A stretch of DNA of 64,000 bases, from positions 62,001-126,000 of the forward strand of contig VKHL01000079.1 in NCBI GenBank assembly GCA_015146655.1, given 5' to 3'. Under the pieces are notes generated by a model. It made no database searches and was not told the origin of the DNA. It saw nothing but the letters and a program-made list of their open reading frames with translations. A program made the position numbers and the translations under genes. How positions within the stretch are numbered: position 1 is the first letter of the stretch; each line of letters starts with the position of its first letter. This DNA comes from Ochromonas danica. Its lineage: Eukaryota > Sar > Chrysophyceae > Chromulinales > Chromulinaceae. Of this stretch, positions 10,918-21,916 are shown one piece after another.

Positions 10918-12576
10918 ATGAGCTTTCACTACCTAGCAGCTGCCAAGCTATTGGAGCAAGTGAAAGATGGTCAATCATTGAAGAAGATAGTCTCCAAATC
11001 CAGCCATGTCAATAAAACACAGTATGCACTGGTTATGGAGACGTTGAAATACGAGGAAGTGCTGGAAGAGATTGCCAGGCGAGCAGGATGTCCTTTATCT
11101 GAAGAAGAAGAAGAGCGACAGCCATATCTTAAGCTAGTCATGCTCTATGACCTCTTATTTGGCAAAGGGAAGATTGAAGGAGGAGGGTCTGTGAAAAGGA
11201 GTATCTTGGAGGGACAGAAGTCACTTTTTCAGGCAAGGGATGAAATGATGACCAATCGAAAGCATTTCACAGAGTTGTTAGACTCTGCAGTGGTGGAAGC
11301 CTCTTCTCTGCCTCTCTATGTTCGCATCAATGAAGTGAAGGTCAGCATGAGAGAAGGCATGGAATACTTGCAAGCACGATGTGCTAGTTTACTGCGGGGC
11401 AGTGATGGAAGTGACAATAATGACCAAGAGACACTAGAAGCAGTGCATCTCGATGAAGATATCCCAGCTCTTGCTGTACTCCCTTCCACTGCCCGAGCTA
11501 TCTGCCAAGACAGCTGGGTGAAGGAAGGAAAGCTGATTGTCCAAGACAAAGCCAGCTGCTTCCCTGGTCAACTTGTCTTTGACGAGTGGCTCACCTTATC
11601 CAATTCCAATTCCTCTAGTGGTGGAGGGGACTGTATTGATGCTTGTGCAGCTCCAGGCAATAAAACTAGTCACTTGGCTGCTTTACTCTACAAGCATCAA
11701 CAAGAAGCTGTTGGTAATACTTCACTAGCAGCCACTGTTTATGCTTTTGATAAGAGTAAAGAGCGTGCACAGACTTTGCAACGTCGTCTCTTAGAGGCAG
11801 GACTGACGAAAGAAAGAGTCAAGGTGACACATCGCGATTTTCTGACTGTCGATGTGCAAGAAGACAAGTACAATGAGGTTCGTTGTGTTCTATTGGACCC
11901 ATCTTGCTCTGGATCAGGAATAGTGAGGGATTTAGGAAGGCTAGTAGAGAACTCTCGTAAAGAAGACGAGAATAACGAGGAGAGCACTGCCCGATTGCTC
12001 AAATTACAGAGCTTTCAGTTGTTAACACTGCAAAAAGCAGCTTCCTTCCCAGCTGTGGAAGCGATTGTATATTCCACCTGCTCGATACATGAAGAAGAAA
12101 ACGAGCAAGTCGTTGCTTCATTTCTACGATCAGAAGTTGGGAATGACTGGGAGTTGAAAGGTCCACAGAGACTGAAGAATTGGAAAAGAAGAGGAATATC
12201 TCATGATGGCCAAGCGACTGGTTTGACTCTGTCCACTGAGGAAGCGAGGAAGGTCGTGCGCTGCAGTGTGGAGGATGGAACCAATGGATTCTTTGTAGCT
12301 GTTTTCAGGCGCAAGGCGGGTCGACCTCGTCTCGTCCCACCAAAGATGCAAAGTGAAGGTGTTGTGTCAAATACTGAAGCATCACTGAAGAGAACGTTAT
12401 CTCGTGAGAAGAATGAAGGGGACAAGAATGGTCACGAAGAAGAAGAAGAAACTCCCAAGAAGAAGACCAAAGGTGGTAAGAAAGCCAGTGCTGAGACTAC
12501 CCAGTCCTCCTTCTTTGCTCCGAAGGGTTTTCATATCGGCAAGCAGAGCAAGAAGCGCTTTCACAAAAGGAAATGA
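10918..12576 (+). CDS. NSUN5: rRNA cytosine-C5 methyltransferase NSUN5
   Basis: SAM-dependent RNA m5C methyltransferase of the NSUN5/Rcm1 branch, which modifies large-subunit rRNA. The 552-residue protein has the SAM motif DACAAPGNKT, motif IV DPSCSGSG and the catalytic-cysteine motif YSTCSIHEEEN. The N-terminus (YLAAAKLLEQV, then a QYALVMETLKYE segment) fits NSUN5 rather than other NSUN types. The C-terminal ~60 residues are Lys/Arg-rich (KKKTKGGKK and a KKRFHKRK end), a likely nucleolar signal. The start is the first in-frame ATG. It shares an intergenic promoter with the ataxin-3 gene and converges on NOC4, another ribosome-biogenesis gene, 78 bases away. No introns seen. Confidence 0.95.
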   Translation: MSFHYLAAAKLLEQVKDGQSLKKIVSKSSHVNKTQYALVMETLKYEEVLEEIARRAGCPLSEEEEERQPYLKLVMLYDLLFGKGKIEGGGSVKRSILEGQKSLFQARDEMMTNRKHFTELLDSAVVEASSLPLYVRINEVKVSMREGMEYLQARCASLLRGSDGSDNNDQETLEAVHLDEDIPALAVLPSTARAICQDSWVKEGKLIVQDKASCFPGQLVFDEWLTLSNSNSSSGGGDCIDACAAPGNKTSHLAALLYKHQQEAVGNTSLAATVYAFDKSKERAQTLQRRLLEAGLTKERVKVTHRDFLTVDVQEDKYNEVRCVLLDPSCSGSGIVRDLGRLVENSRKEDENNEESTARLLKLQSFQLLTLQKAASFPAVEAIVYSTCSIHEEENEQVVASFLRSEVGNDWELKGPQRLKNWKRRGISHDGQATGLTLSTEEARKVVRCSVEDGTNGFFVAVFRRKAGRPRLVPPKMQSEGVVSNTEASLKRTLSREKNEGDKNGHEEEEETPKKKTKGGKKASAETTQSSFFAPKGFHIGKQSKKRFHKRK

Positions 12577-12654
12577 TAGCTACAGTAGAATTAATTGCTG
12601 TGTGTTCGTCTTCACTTTGTAAATAGTCAAGCACGTTAGTTCTTCCTTAACATT

Positions 12655-14588
12655 CTAACCAAAGAGTTTTCTAACCAAACTATTCTCTCCACAGAAAGTC
12701 TGAGGCTTCTTGTAGTTCATCGCCACGTTAAGCTTCTTTTTCTTCTCCAAGTCATGCTCTATGAGAGTGCCATAGGTCTTTCCAATCACTGCCTCATCGA
12801 TAACCACAGGCAAAGCAAGGGGATTTGTTGACTCAACATCACGGAAACTAGCGGACAATTTAGCCAGATCGAAGAGATAATGTTGCTCCAATGCCTCTAG
12901 CTCCCATAGTGAGGAGTCCAAGGCATGGGCTTTCTCCAAATCTTGCTCTTCAGTAATATCGAAGTCTGAGCCAGAAGGGCTTTCGCTCTTCTTCTCACGG
13001 TGGAGAAGCGTCAAACATTGCTGATGATGCCTCATGAGCCACTGAATTTGGAGAACACAGAAATGCCCCAAAGGAGCTGAGCATTGTAATGCCAAGCCTG
13101 CCAAACGTTTGATAAAAGAAGCGACGAGATAGGCTGGCAAGTTAGCCGATCGTAATGACATATGCAGCAACTTCAAGAACTTGCCATGATACTTGGCATT
13201 GAAGACTGACACTGTACATAACTTGTATATAGAGAGAAAGAAGTTGGGATAATCGAGGTTGTGTTCCACAATCAACTGGAACAAACTCTCCAATGCTAAG
13301 ATGGCTACAATTCCTCCCAAGTCATAGCTACGAGTAAGATAATCCGCAAGAAGTAAAGGATTGGCAAGATAGGGCATCACATGTTGGGGTAGATGCTTCA
13401 GAATAACCTTTTGATCGGCAGCGGAGAAGGGCAGGGAGAGGACTAGCAGCCATGTTTGACTGAACACTTCCCGGTAGTGATCCACAGAGCGTAACTTCGT
13501 GCCGATCGACGAGTTGTTACTCAACCGAGGACGCTTTTTTGACTTCAGTAAGATAGAAGAAGCCCCACGCTTATTGGTCTTAACTCCTTCCTTCTTCTTC
13601 TTACCTGCCGCTTCTTCTTCATCACTGCTGGCATCATCATCCAAGACTTTCTTATTCTGACCAGCGCTCTCGTCAGATGTTGGGGCAGGAGGAGGGAGAA
13701 AAAACTCTTCATCTTCTGGTACTTCATCAGAGAAAGGAATGACACGAAGAATATCGAGCACATTCTTCATTCGCTTGACCAGGTCAGTCGATGGGCCAGA
13801 CGACACTTCTTTGATATCCTCCTTTAACTCTTCTGTCAACTCTTTCAAAAGACTAAGTCCAAAATAGGCACAGTCGTGATATTGGAAGACTTCATCCTTC
13901 AACAGTAATAACAGATCAACATCGACTTCTTCTCCTCCATTGATCAAGGCTTGGAAGAGAGCACGATAGGTCACCAAGCCAAAGCGAATACCTTGTATTT
14001 CCTCATCTTCACGGATAGCAACATCCCACTTCAAGAGCTACCAACAAGGGAATCGAAGGTTATAATCCTCTCATACAGAGCAGCAGTGAGTGAGGGGCAG
14101 TGATTGACTTACTTCCAATAGGGTGCGAATGGAGAGAGCATGAAGCCAGTCAGTCTCCACAGAGGATAACGCCTTGCATAGCATGTCTATGAATTGATTG
14201 TATTGAGTGTTAAACCACTTCTTCAACTTCGTGGTGGCAGCTTCATTGGGCTTCAAAGTGGCCAATTTGTTGTTCTCCAGGTAGTCCACATACAATCGTC
14301 TATCCATTGAGACCAGCTCATTAGGAACACTTCTCCAAGGATCATTGGAAAGAATGCTCACCTCAAAGAATGAATAGCAGCGATGCGAACCTTCTTGGCC
14401 TTGTCATCATTTGTCACAGTCTGTAGTATGTGGAGTAAGTCAATGTTGTTTTATGACTTCAAGGAAAAGAATGGTCAAATGAAAAGTATTGGACTTACCT
14501 GGTAGATAGTTTTGATATTGTTAATATTCTTAATATCATCAATAGCAGCGAGCTCTAGCTCATGAATTTGACGAATCTCCTCCTCCAT
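12655..14588 (-). CDS. NOC4: Nucleolar complex protein 4 (NOC4), small-subunit assembly
   Basis: NOC4 pairs with NOP14 during 40S subunit maturation. Four exons keep frame: 14588-14499, 14420-14362, 14299-14113 and 14037-12655, coding 572 residues. The C-terminal CBF/MAK21 domain is clear: HYREVFSQTWLLVLSLP, PYLANPLLLADYLTRSYDLGG, FFLSIYKLC, NLPAYLVASFIKRLAGLAL and SLWELEALEQHY, the last typical of NOC4. A middle segment at about 215-270 is acidic then Lys-rich. The N-terminus MEEEIRQIHELELAAID is a helical start preceded by no better ATG. The third intron (14361-14300, 62 bases) is the least certain splice. Its neighbour NSUN5 also acts on ribosomes. Confidence 0.92.
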
Positions 14589-14944
14589 TCTTCAAAGCTA
14601 TTTTGTTGTTTGCTTTGCTCACCCACTGGCAATTTCTCCCACCTGGGAAGAATCGGAAGACAAGAGGGAAGAATTGCAAAGACTATTTTAACATGTTTTA
14701 ACATGTTTTTGCATGGTATTTGCGCACTGATCAAAAACTGTTATATTAAGAGATAGAACTCACAAATTGCTACTATGAGAACTCCTCTCATGCTGGTAGT
14801 CATGCTCTGTCAGTCTGTCTGTCTAATTACCTCCTCCTGCAATCTTTTCCTAACTGCACCAACAAGAAAGACAGACAGACGGAGAAAATATCTTAGGATT
14901 CTCTTAGTATTCCTATTTCCTCTCTTTGTGAATGATATGAAAAA
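14589..14944. other. Divergent intergenic region, NOC4 / DysF-syntaxin
   Basis: 356 bases between two divergent starts. It holds a tandem TTTTAACATG pair near 14690-14705 and short pyrimidine tracts. I see no convincing gene; a small open frame on the plus strand (14775-15068) overlaps the SNARE start and looks like chance. Confidence 0.5.
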
Positions 14945-16174
14945 ATGTCAGAGACTTGCACGGTGGAAGTCTATGAAAATCAACTGTACCATCGATCACG
15001 AGGATGGATTGCCCATCATGAATTACCATTCACTCTCAAACCATCCAATATCCCTTGCAAACCTTTAGAAGAAATATCTCTTCCTAATGCAGACTGGATG
15101 TGGATGACCAATTGGAAAACCAATAAGATGCCTGGTGTGACGGACAGTGACGGCTGGGAATATGCCAGCAAGTTCGCACGATTCCAAAGTCAAGATCGTC
15201 CTCCTAAACCTGAAGCACGATGGAGCCGTGCTAGAAGACGACTATGGATTCGTATCATGCGCAGAGATGCCACCATCAAGTCTGCGGACCTGTCCAAAGC
15301 CTTGTCCAAGGTCCAGCTGGGTCTCTCTAGTGTCCACACAGCACGAGTCAAGATTGAACAAGTGTCTAAACAAGCACCTGATGCTATTGAAAGTGAACAA
15401 ATGGTTTCATTAGCCATGTCAGTTCAAAAGAATATTGCAGATTTATTGAGTGTCCTCGATCAAGCAGAGAAGCAACCTGGTCGTACTGATATCTCTCCAG
15501 CTGCTGTCAAGAAGTTAAGAAATGAGATCTTACGAGAAGAGCAAGCTATTATACGAGCATTAGAAAAACAGCAGCCTGAGATCACACCATTAAATGGATC
15601 GAGTCGCTCTGGTGGGAGACGTCTCGAGACTAACGGTGGTAATGGATCATCGTCCACAAATGATGGCCATGTAGTCGCTCAAAATGTGTCATCGAAAGGT
15701 GGTGTCCTTTCAGGCCAAAAGGGAGCTTTTGACCCACGAATCTTCAGTACGCCTTCAAATGGAAACCTCTTGGATGGAGAGCAGGATGGAGTTTTTGTTG
15801 AGCGATCTATTCAAGAACAGATCATAGACCAAAAACTGGTTGCCATTGACGAGGCCACAATAATGCAGGAGATTATTGAAGATCGTTCAACAGAGATTCT
15901 AAAAGTTCATAAAGGTTTGGTTGAGTTGAATGAGGTCTTTGTGGAGATTTCTAAACTAGTCAAGGAACAAGAGGTAGGAGTTATCATTTCTTCCGCTATA
16001 ATACCCTTTGCTGCTCTAATCTGTCACCTTGACTTGTTGTTGCTTCTACTTTAGACCGATATGAATCAAATTTTAGGCAATACGGATGATTCACATACTC
16101 GAACCAAAGAAGCTTATGCCCATATTTTGGAAGCTAACCGTCTTCATGCTCAGGGCAATTGTGTTATCAGCTAA
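14945..16174 (+). CDS. DysF-domain Qa-SNARE (syntaxin-like) ending in a CaaX box
   Basis: Two exons, 14945-15973 and 16055-16174, give 382 residues. Residues about 7-106 form a dysferlin/peroxin (DysF) module: VEVYENQ...RGWIAHHELPF, then DADW-like NADWMWMTNW, GWEYASKF and the RWSRARRRLWIRIMRR end. A helical region (110-205) resembles a syntaxin N-terminal bundle. A Qa-type SNARE motif (about 300-370) reads RSTEILKVHKGLVELNEVF...KLVKEQET, with the zero-layer glutamine kept in KEQE. No transmembrane segment follows; the protein ends GNCVIS, a CaaX prenylation motif. Inference: a membrane-fusion factor held by a farnesyl-type lipid. DysF modules occur in ferlins, Pex23-type peroxins and TECPR1; I do not know this combination from well-studied organisms. 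Skipping the intron would remove half the SNARE motif and the CaaX. Confidence 0.88.
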
Positions 16175-16796
16175 AGCCTGCTGGGTTCTTCTTAGTTGGT
16201 TTAGCAGAGATTAGTTTGTTGTACATAGATAAAAATGTCATAGCTTTATGACAGCTGAGATGAGCTGTTCTTTTAGTTGGCCTGGATGTCTTTCATGTCA
16301 TCATGCCTTACGTGATCTGATCGCCAGATGCGGAGTAGCAGACTGTGCTGTGTACCAATGACACAGAAGTTTTGTTGTCATTCGTTATGAGACATCTATG
16401 GCATAGTGTTGCTGCTCACAGCTCATATAATACTCTTTAATAGCCTTTTAAGACCCCACAGAGATGAACAACTGGTTGTTTTAAGTATTTACTTCCACTT
16501 CCTATATTACACGTGGCTTCCTAATTCGCTGATTCATTTCATTCATTCGAACCAGGTCGATAATACTATTTGTCCCACTTCCACAAGCACTACCATTATC
16601 TCTAACAAAAAGAAGTCAGAGTTTTCCAATAAGGATCATACATCATATAAACATAACAGACACTATCAAAAATACATTTGACAAACAACGATTAAAATAG
16701 CACCGCACTTAAAACTAAACCACTTGCATTTGATAGTCGTGCAATGAGGTCGAGAAATTCGTAAATAACACGAAAGAGCGCAAGAAAATAGAGAAC
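16175..16796. other. Convergent intergenic region
   Basis: 622 bases between the ends of the SNARE gene and the minus-strand unrecognised gene. AT-rich, with an open frame on the plus strand (16406-16681) that lacks an ATG and resembles no protein I know. Probably two 3' UTRs. Confidence 0.5.
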
Positions 16797-18266
16797 TCAG
16801 GCGGTCATTTCGGTGTGAACTTGAGGTTGGATAACCACCTCAGGATGCATGACAATCCCAGGCAATGCTGCTGCGACTCCGGATGAAGTAGCAGTCGGCG
16901 CTTGAGATTGCTGATGGTCGGTAATAGTTGAGAGACGAGTTGATCGTCTTTCCGTGCCTTGATGCAGCTGATTAGACATATGAGGTTGCTGTATTCCAGT
17001 AATACGTCGCACAGAATTGTTATTTCCTGCCATTGGACTGCCAGCCATACTGCCGTGTTGCAAAGTGATTGTACTAAGGCGTGTACTTTGCTGTCTAGCG
17101 GAGATTTGCTGACCGAAGCTTCTTCTTCGACTCTTGTCGGCAGATTTTTCTTTATCCTTTTCCTTCTCTTTATCATCGTCTTTCTGATTGCTTTCGGCCG
17201 CACCAGGGGAAGCAGGAGAAGAGGCCTCTGGAGGTGTGTCAACAAGTGTTTTCACAGTATTGGCTCTACTAAAGAAAAAGTCATAAACATGTCTTTGGCT
17301 GGGAGTGGATGTAAGTGCTGGTAGAGCGACAACTTTGGTCGATCGAGCAGACATTGGAGTTAGTTTCTCAGGTGTTGTCTGAGAGACATGAATATTAGTT
17401 GAAATCTCGGGTAGTGTGTGTGCCATCGAAAGTTGCCGGGAAAAATAGGCATGATCTGAAGCATTGTCTACATCACCTTGCGCATCCCGAGGACTAAAGC
17501 TGCTAACACTAGCACGTGGCGTGGAGCGATCGGTGGTGCTAAACTCACCGCTATCACGAATATTACCAGATTGAAGCCACACTTTTCCCAAGATTTTGTT
17601 CAATCCTGCAGATGACTGAGTCTTTCTTGTAGGAGGAGAAGATAGATTTGCTCCCAGCATTGAATCCAGCTGTGATCCTATTGGTTCCAAGGTAAGTTTC
17701 TCTTGCGATGAGTTCTCTTGATCTGATGGAAGTTTGCTATTAATAAGTCAAGAAAATACAGGGTCAATCGCAGAAAAAAAATCAAAAGTCTAAATCAACA
17801 AGCTCTCTCACCTTGAGATATCATAGGGAACTAACCCTTCGGGCGGCTGGGTAAGGACTACAGTGGAGATATCAATCGAAGCTCGCCGTTTGGGTTGCAT
17901 TTGATGTGCGGGGGTGTTTGCAGCAATAGCTTCTAACACCGAATCTTTCCGAATAGACAGACACCAACCAAGAGGATTCGTGGGATGAGAACCGAGTTCC
18001 AAGCTTTTCAACAGACAGTCAACAATGGTGTTGATTCTCTTCTGTGACCTTTGCTCCTCTGTTTGATCTTTGCCCATGTCATTTGGTAAGAATGGCAGTA
18101 AGGCCGAGTAGTCTAAATATAGATGGATAACATCCTCATTGATACCCACAACGTGGCAGATTATCTCTAAACATTGAAACTTTGCTCGAAAGATAATGAA
18201 CAAATCAGTCTCAATCTGAGATATCATCGTGATTGCATTGTATAGAACATATGCTTCGTTAGACAT
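16797..18266 (-). CDS. Unrecognised 464-residue protein with disordered tail
   Basis: Two exons, 18266-17812 and 17736-16797, join in frame (TCA-AG/C-AAA). I do not recognise it. The first ~100 residues look like a helical folded domain (MSNEAYVLYNAITMISQIET, then hydrophobic stretches around CLEIICHVVGI and LYLDYSALLPFL). From about residue 120 it is low-complexity: Ser/Thr/Pro-rich with several R-R/K-x-S basophilic phosphorylation-like sites (RRASID, RRSFG, RRSTRLSTI), and a Lys/Asp/Glu run (DDDKEKEKDKEKSADKS). RxSTRLSTI occurs twice, about 50 residues apart. The tail suggests a regulated scaffold, but that is a guess. The start is the first ATG; the frame continues upstream only after a stop. 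Confidence 0.7.
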
Positions 18267-18753
18267 TTTACAATTCTGGAATTGTAAGGATGATTGATTC
18301 TCCTGGATCTTGCACTTTTACAAAATTTATAAAACAAAATCCGATTTCCCTTGGCACCAAACGATCAGAAAGGATAAGACAGATAGGATGATAGAAGGGA
18401 TGGAAGAGTGACAGAGTCGCCTCTTTCTTATGATTTATAGGTTCAGGAAGTTGCGCCACAAACTGTGCGGGAATACAATCAAAACAATCACTGCGCGGTG
18501 CAACCGCCACGGTGTCGGCTTGTCGGAAAACCGCACCGACTTTCTGTTGTTGTTGAAGCTGTCTTGGTGCGGGTTATAAACCCACTTTATGCAGAAATAA
18601 CTTCAAATTTTTATGCTTTCACCTCTGTCTGTCCTGGAAAGTGACGCAAGATTTGGCAGTCTGGCCAGGAGCAGAACATTCACATGAACCATTGACCAAA
18701 AGAGAAAAGGTAAAAAATATATATAGATAGTGAGATAGATAGGAGGATTGATA
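18267..18753. other. Divergent intergenic region
   Basis: 487 bases between the divergent unrecognised gene and the alpha/beta hydrolase. It includes a GC-richer patch (18480-18540) with repeated GCGGTG/CACCG words and a minus-strand open frame (18268-18510) without ATG. Likely promoter and 5' UTR. Confidence 0.5.
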
Positions 18754-19791
18754 ATGCAGCTGTTCGTCAAACTCTTCATCTTCTCTATTATCTATGTTTT
18801 ATGCTCGTCGTCTTCTCCTTCTTTCACTGTGAGTGAGAGGATCTTGACCAGTCATCACTCTGCTGCTTTGCACACTCCCAAAGTTCTCTATCACAGTATA
18901 TTACTGGCCAACAATGCAGAAAATCTCCCAACCAAGGAACCTATTGTCGTGCTTCATGGTTTACTGGGGTCTTACCGTAACTTTCAAACATGGGCAAGAA
19001 TTCTACGCCAGAAAACCAAGAATGAGCATGATATCATTTGCATTGATTTGAGAAATCATGGTCGTAGCTCCATCTATGGTTCCTTGCCAATCACTTATCA
19101 CTCTATGGCTGCTGATGTTAAGCATACCCTTCGAACTCTCCGCATACCAAAATGTCACCTCATTGGTCATTCCATGGGCGGCAAAGCAGCAGCTGCAGCA
19201 ACTTTGCTAGCCACAGAGCTTCCGACCGTCCTCTCGCTCACCATCATGGATATCTCACCCATAACATATCAGCCTAAAGATTTTCAAAGTGTCATTGAAA
19301 CTGTGAAGACCCTCTCGGAACTGTCAGAAGTGATGAAGATGCAGGACATGTCGAAAAATCAATTAGCCGAGTTGGTAGGGAAGCACTTTCCTGATGTCTC
19401 TTTAGCTCAATTTATATTATCGAATGCTATTCGAGAGAAGGATCGCTTCAGATGGTCTTTTAATATAGACTCCATAGCGTCGTCGATGAATGAGATAATG
19501 GAGTTCCAGACCCAGCCGAGATATGATGATTTCAAAGAAGTCGCTCGTGAAGTGGGAGCTTCATCTTCTTCTCTTGCCCCCACGCTTGTATTGAAAGGCT
19601 CAAAATCGGATTTTGTGAGGATGGGTCATTTGAAATCAATTGCTGAGCTCTTTCCGCGTTACACTTTGGCAACGGTAAGAGATGCTGCTCATTGGATCCA
19701 TTTTGAGCAACCGGATCAATCAGCAGAAAAAGTTGCTAATTTTTTGGAACATGTGAAAAATCTGTTGGCGGAGGAAGCCAATCAGTCATGA
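18754..19791 (+). CDS. Alpha/beta hydrolase with signal peptide (ABHD11/YbfF-like)
   Basis: A 345-residue serine hydrolase. The fold is shown by VVLHGLLGSYRNFQTW (oxyanion region), IDLRNHGRS, the nucleophile elbow GHSMGG (Ser140) and the C-terminal DAAHWIHFEQP carrying the catalytic histidine; the acid is likely in LKGSKSDFV. This pattern (LHGLxGS..NW, D.RNHGRS) matches the ABHD11/YbfF esterase group. The N-terminus MQLFVKLFIFSIIYVLCSSS is a signal peptide, so the enzyme enters the secretory route or, if the following SPSFTVSER serves as a transit start, the plastid. Substrate unknown, probably a lipid ester. The start is the first ATG; 161 bases separate it from the mevalonate kinase gene downstream on the same strand. 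No intron. Confidence 0.88.
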   Translation: MQLFVKLFIFSIIYVLCSSSSPSFTVSERILTSHHSAALHTPKVLYHSILLANNAENLPTKEPIVVLHGLLGSYRNFQTWARILRQKTKNEHDIICIDLRNHGRSSIYGSLPITYHSMAADVKHTLRTLRIPKCHLIGHSMGGKAAAAATLLATELPTVLSLTIMDISPITYQPKDFQSVIETVKTLSELSEVMKMQDMSKNQLAELVGKHFPDVSLAQFILSNAIREKDRFRWSFNIDSIASSMNEIMEFQTQPRYDDFKEVAREVGASSSSLAPTLVLKGSKSDFVRMGHLKSIAELFPRYTLATVRDAAHWIHFEQPDQSAEKVANFLEHVKNLLAEEANQS

Positions 19792-19952
19792 TTCACTCTA
19801 TCATTTGATTTGTAGATATTATTGTTCTTTTTTGAAATCCGTTGTAAGTTATCAAAGCTCAGTTTTGTACAGCTATCACTTGTTGATTGCTTCGCATGTG
19901 CAACTCTTTCACCATTCGCGTCAATATTATAAAGCACCAACATTAGTGGACG

Positions 19953-21572
19953 ATGTGGACTAGTTTGTCATTCTTTGCCATTAACAGATCTATCCCGCGC
20001 ACCACAGCAATAGATCAGACAGAAAACAATCCAATGAGTGCTTTCAATATTACTGCCACTGCGTCAGCGCCTGGCAAAGCAATTCTCTTTGGAGAACATG
20101 CTGTGGTCTATGGAGTGACTGCTATCGCTGTGGCATTGTCTGATTTGCGGCTTTTCGTTGAAGTGGTGAGTCTTCTTCATCCTCTCCCTGACATAAACCA
20201 AACTCATCATTCTACCTTCCAGAAAGTAAACAACGCAGGGAATGGATTACTGCAAGCTTTGTTTGAGGACATCAAAGGTGAAGATGGTCAGCCCACATCA
20301 GCTCAAATCTCTCTCGCTGTCCTCCGCGATTCTCTCAAACTTGGTATGACAGGCTGACCATTCAACCGTCTTATTGAAAATCCTGTGCTTATTTTGGGTT
20401 TCTTCTGTACAGATAGCGATCCTTTAGTCCCCAACAACCCATCCAACGAAGTGCAGTCTTTTCTTCAGGCAACGTTTGCTCATTATCCCTCGGCGGCTTG
20501 TCAAGGCATGATGGCGATCTCATACATGCTCGCGAGCATTATCTTGCCTTCGCTTAGTCGAAGTGATCCACTCTTGTCAAATGTAGGCGTTGAGATGAGA
20601 ATGTGGTCCGTCGGCTTGCCAATTGGTGCGGGATTGGGTTCCTCGGCTGCTTTTGCCGTGGCAGCGGCGGGTGCTTTGATTCAATTATACAGCAAACTCA
20701 ATACAGATCATGGATTACAAGGAGATAATAACGAGACCTCTCTATCTCAAAGCACCAAAGATTTGATTAATGCTTGGGCATATGCTGGAGAAGTGCTTAT
20801 TCACGGCTTGCCTTCTGGTTTAGACAATACCACCTCGTGTTATGGTGGAATGGTCAAATTCACTCGTCGAGAAGGCAATCAGAATGAGTTTGAAAGCTTG
20901 GACAAGCTTCCAGAACTGGATATCCTCTTAACCAACACATTTGTCCCTCGCGGCACCAAGGTGAGTTGAATCACGTGATGAATGAATGGTGCCTGGCCCA
21001 CAGCTTATTGTTGCTTCTGACAGGTTTTAGTGGCTGGAGTGCGTCAACTGAGAGATACATTTCCTACTATTGTCAATCCTATCTTTCAAAGTATCCAAAA
21101 TATCACGGATACCTTCCTAGACAAGGTTAATAGTGTTCAAGGGATCAGTGATGATGAGATGGTGAGTATGATTGGCCTTGTGAATGAGAGTGCGTAATTG
21201 ATTTTATTGATTGTTCTATTTTCTGTGGGAACTGTAGGCAAGTCTTGTTTCAATGAACCATCACTTGTTGTTTGCTCTTGGCGTGGGGCATCAGTCTCTA
21301 GAACGTGTTGCCCAGGCCTCTGTGTCTCAAGGATTTGCCTGCAAACTAACCGGAGCAGGAGGAGGAGGGTGTGCCATCACATTGTTGAACAACACTTCTG
21401 ACAGAGATGCTAAGACTGCTGCTTTAAGGAGCGAATTGAGGTATAGTCTATATGATCGATCTGATTGATGGGGATGATGCACTGACCACTGATGCTGATT
21501 TGATTATTCAGTGAGATTGGCTATGAGGTTTTGCAGACGAGGATTGGTGGTCAGGGAGTTCGATGGCATTAG
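19953..21572 (+). CDS. MVK: Mevalonate kinase
   Basis: GHMP kinase that phosphorylates mevalonate in cytosolic isoprenoid synthesis. Six exons (19953-20165, 20223-20343, 20413-20960, 21024-21161, 21238-21440, 21512-21572) code for 427 residues. Motif 1 is [17 protein letters not shown]; motif 2, the ATP loop, is [16 protein letters not shown]; the catalytic-aspartate region is [13 protein letters not shown]; motif 3 is [12 protein letters not shown]. The first ATG adds 27 residues before [15 protein letters not shown]; the second start matches the usual family N-terminus, so either may be used. The first intron is only 57 bases and stop-free in frame. A plastid-bearing organism with this gene keeps the mevalonate route beside whatever the plastid makes. 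Confidence 0.93.
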
Positions 21573-21916
21573 ACTGCTTGAAGAGCTTCTCGTTGAGATG
21601 GTTTGGACTCGTCTTGTGGTGCTAGTATTTTCATAGATACTGCGCGATCAACTATCGTCGCTTAGTCGTAGAGAATGTTACCATGAATTGTTACCTCTTT
21701 CCGAGGCGACTCATGATAAATAGATACTAACTTGCAGCAGAGCTGAAATGGTTGAATTGTGTGGATTTGGGATGCAGTTTTCCATGGAATAGGTCAGTAT
21801 TCCATGGACTAATCCACTCACCAAAAATCTCATCGTCAACGACATTTGATTAATACCAGCGGTTATTAGCGGTTATTCACTGTGGTAGCGACAGAGAGAG
21901 AGAAGGAAGAGTGTCT
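21573..21916. other. Intergenic region MVK / RBR ligase
   Basis: 344 bases between tandem genes. It holds a direct pair of TTCCATGGA(A/C)TA words near 21780-21810 and a tandem AGCGGTTATT duplication near 21860-21875. No gene seen. Confidence 0.45.

Noticed and set aside
16406-16681. 91-codon plus-strand frame in a convergent intergenic region
   Set aside because: Starts at TTG, AT-rich composition, no recognisable features.
18268-18510. 80-codon minus-strand frame upstream of the unrecognised gene
   Set aside because: No ATG, no family resemblance, ends just before the next ATG; treated as 5' UTR.
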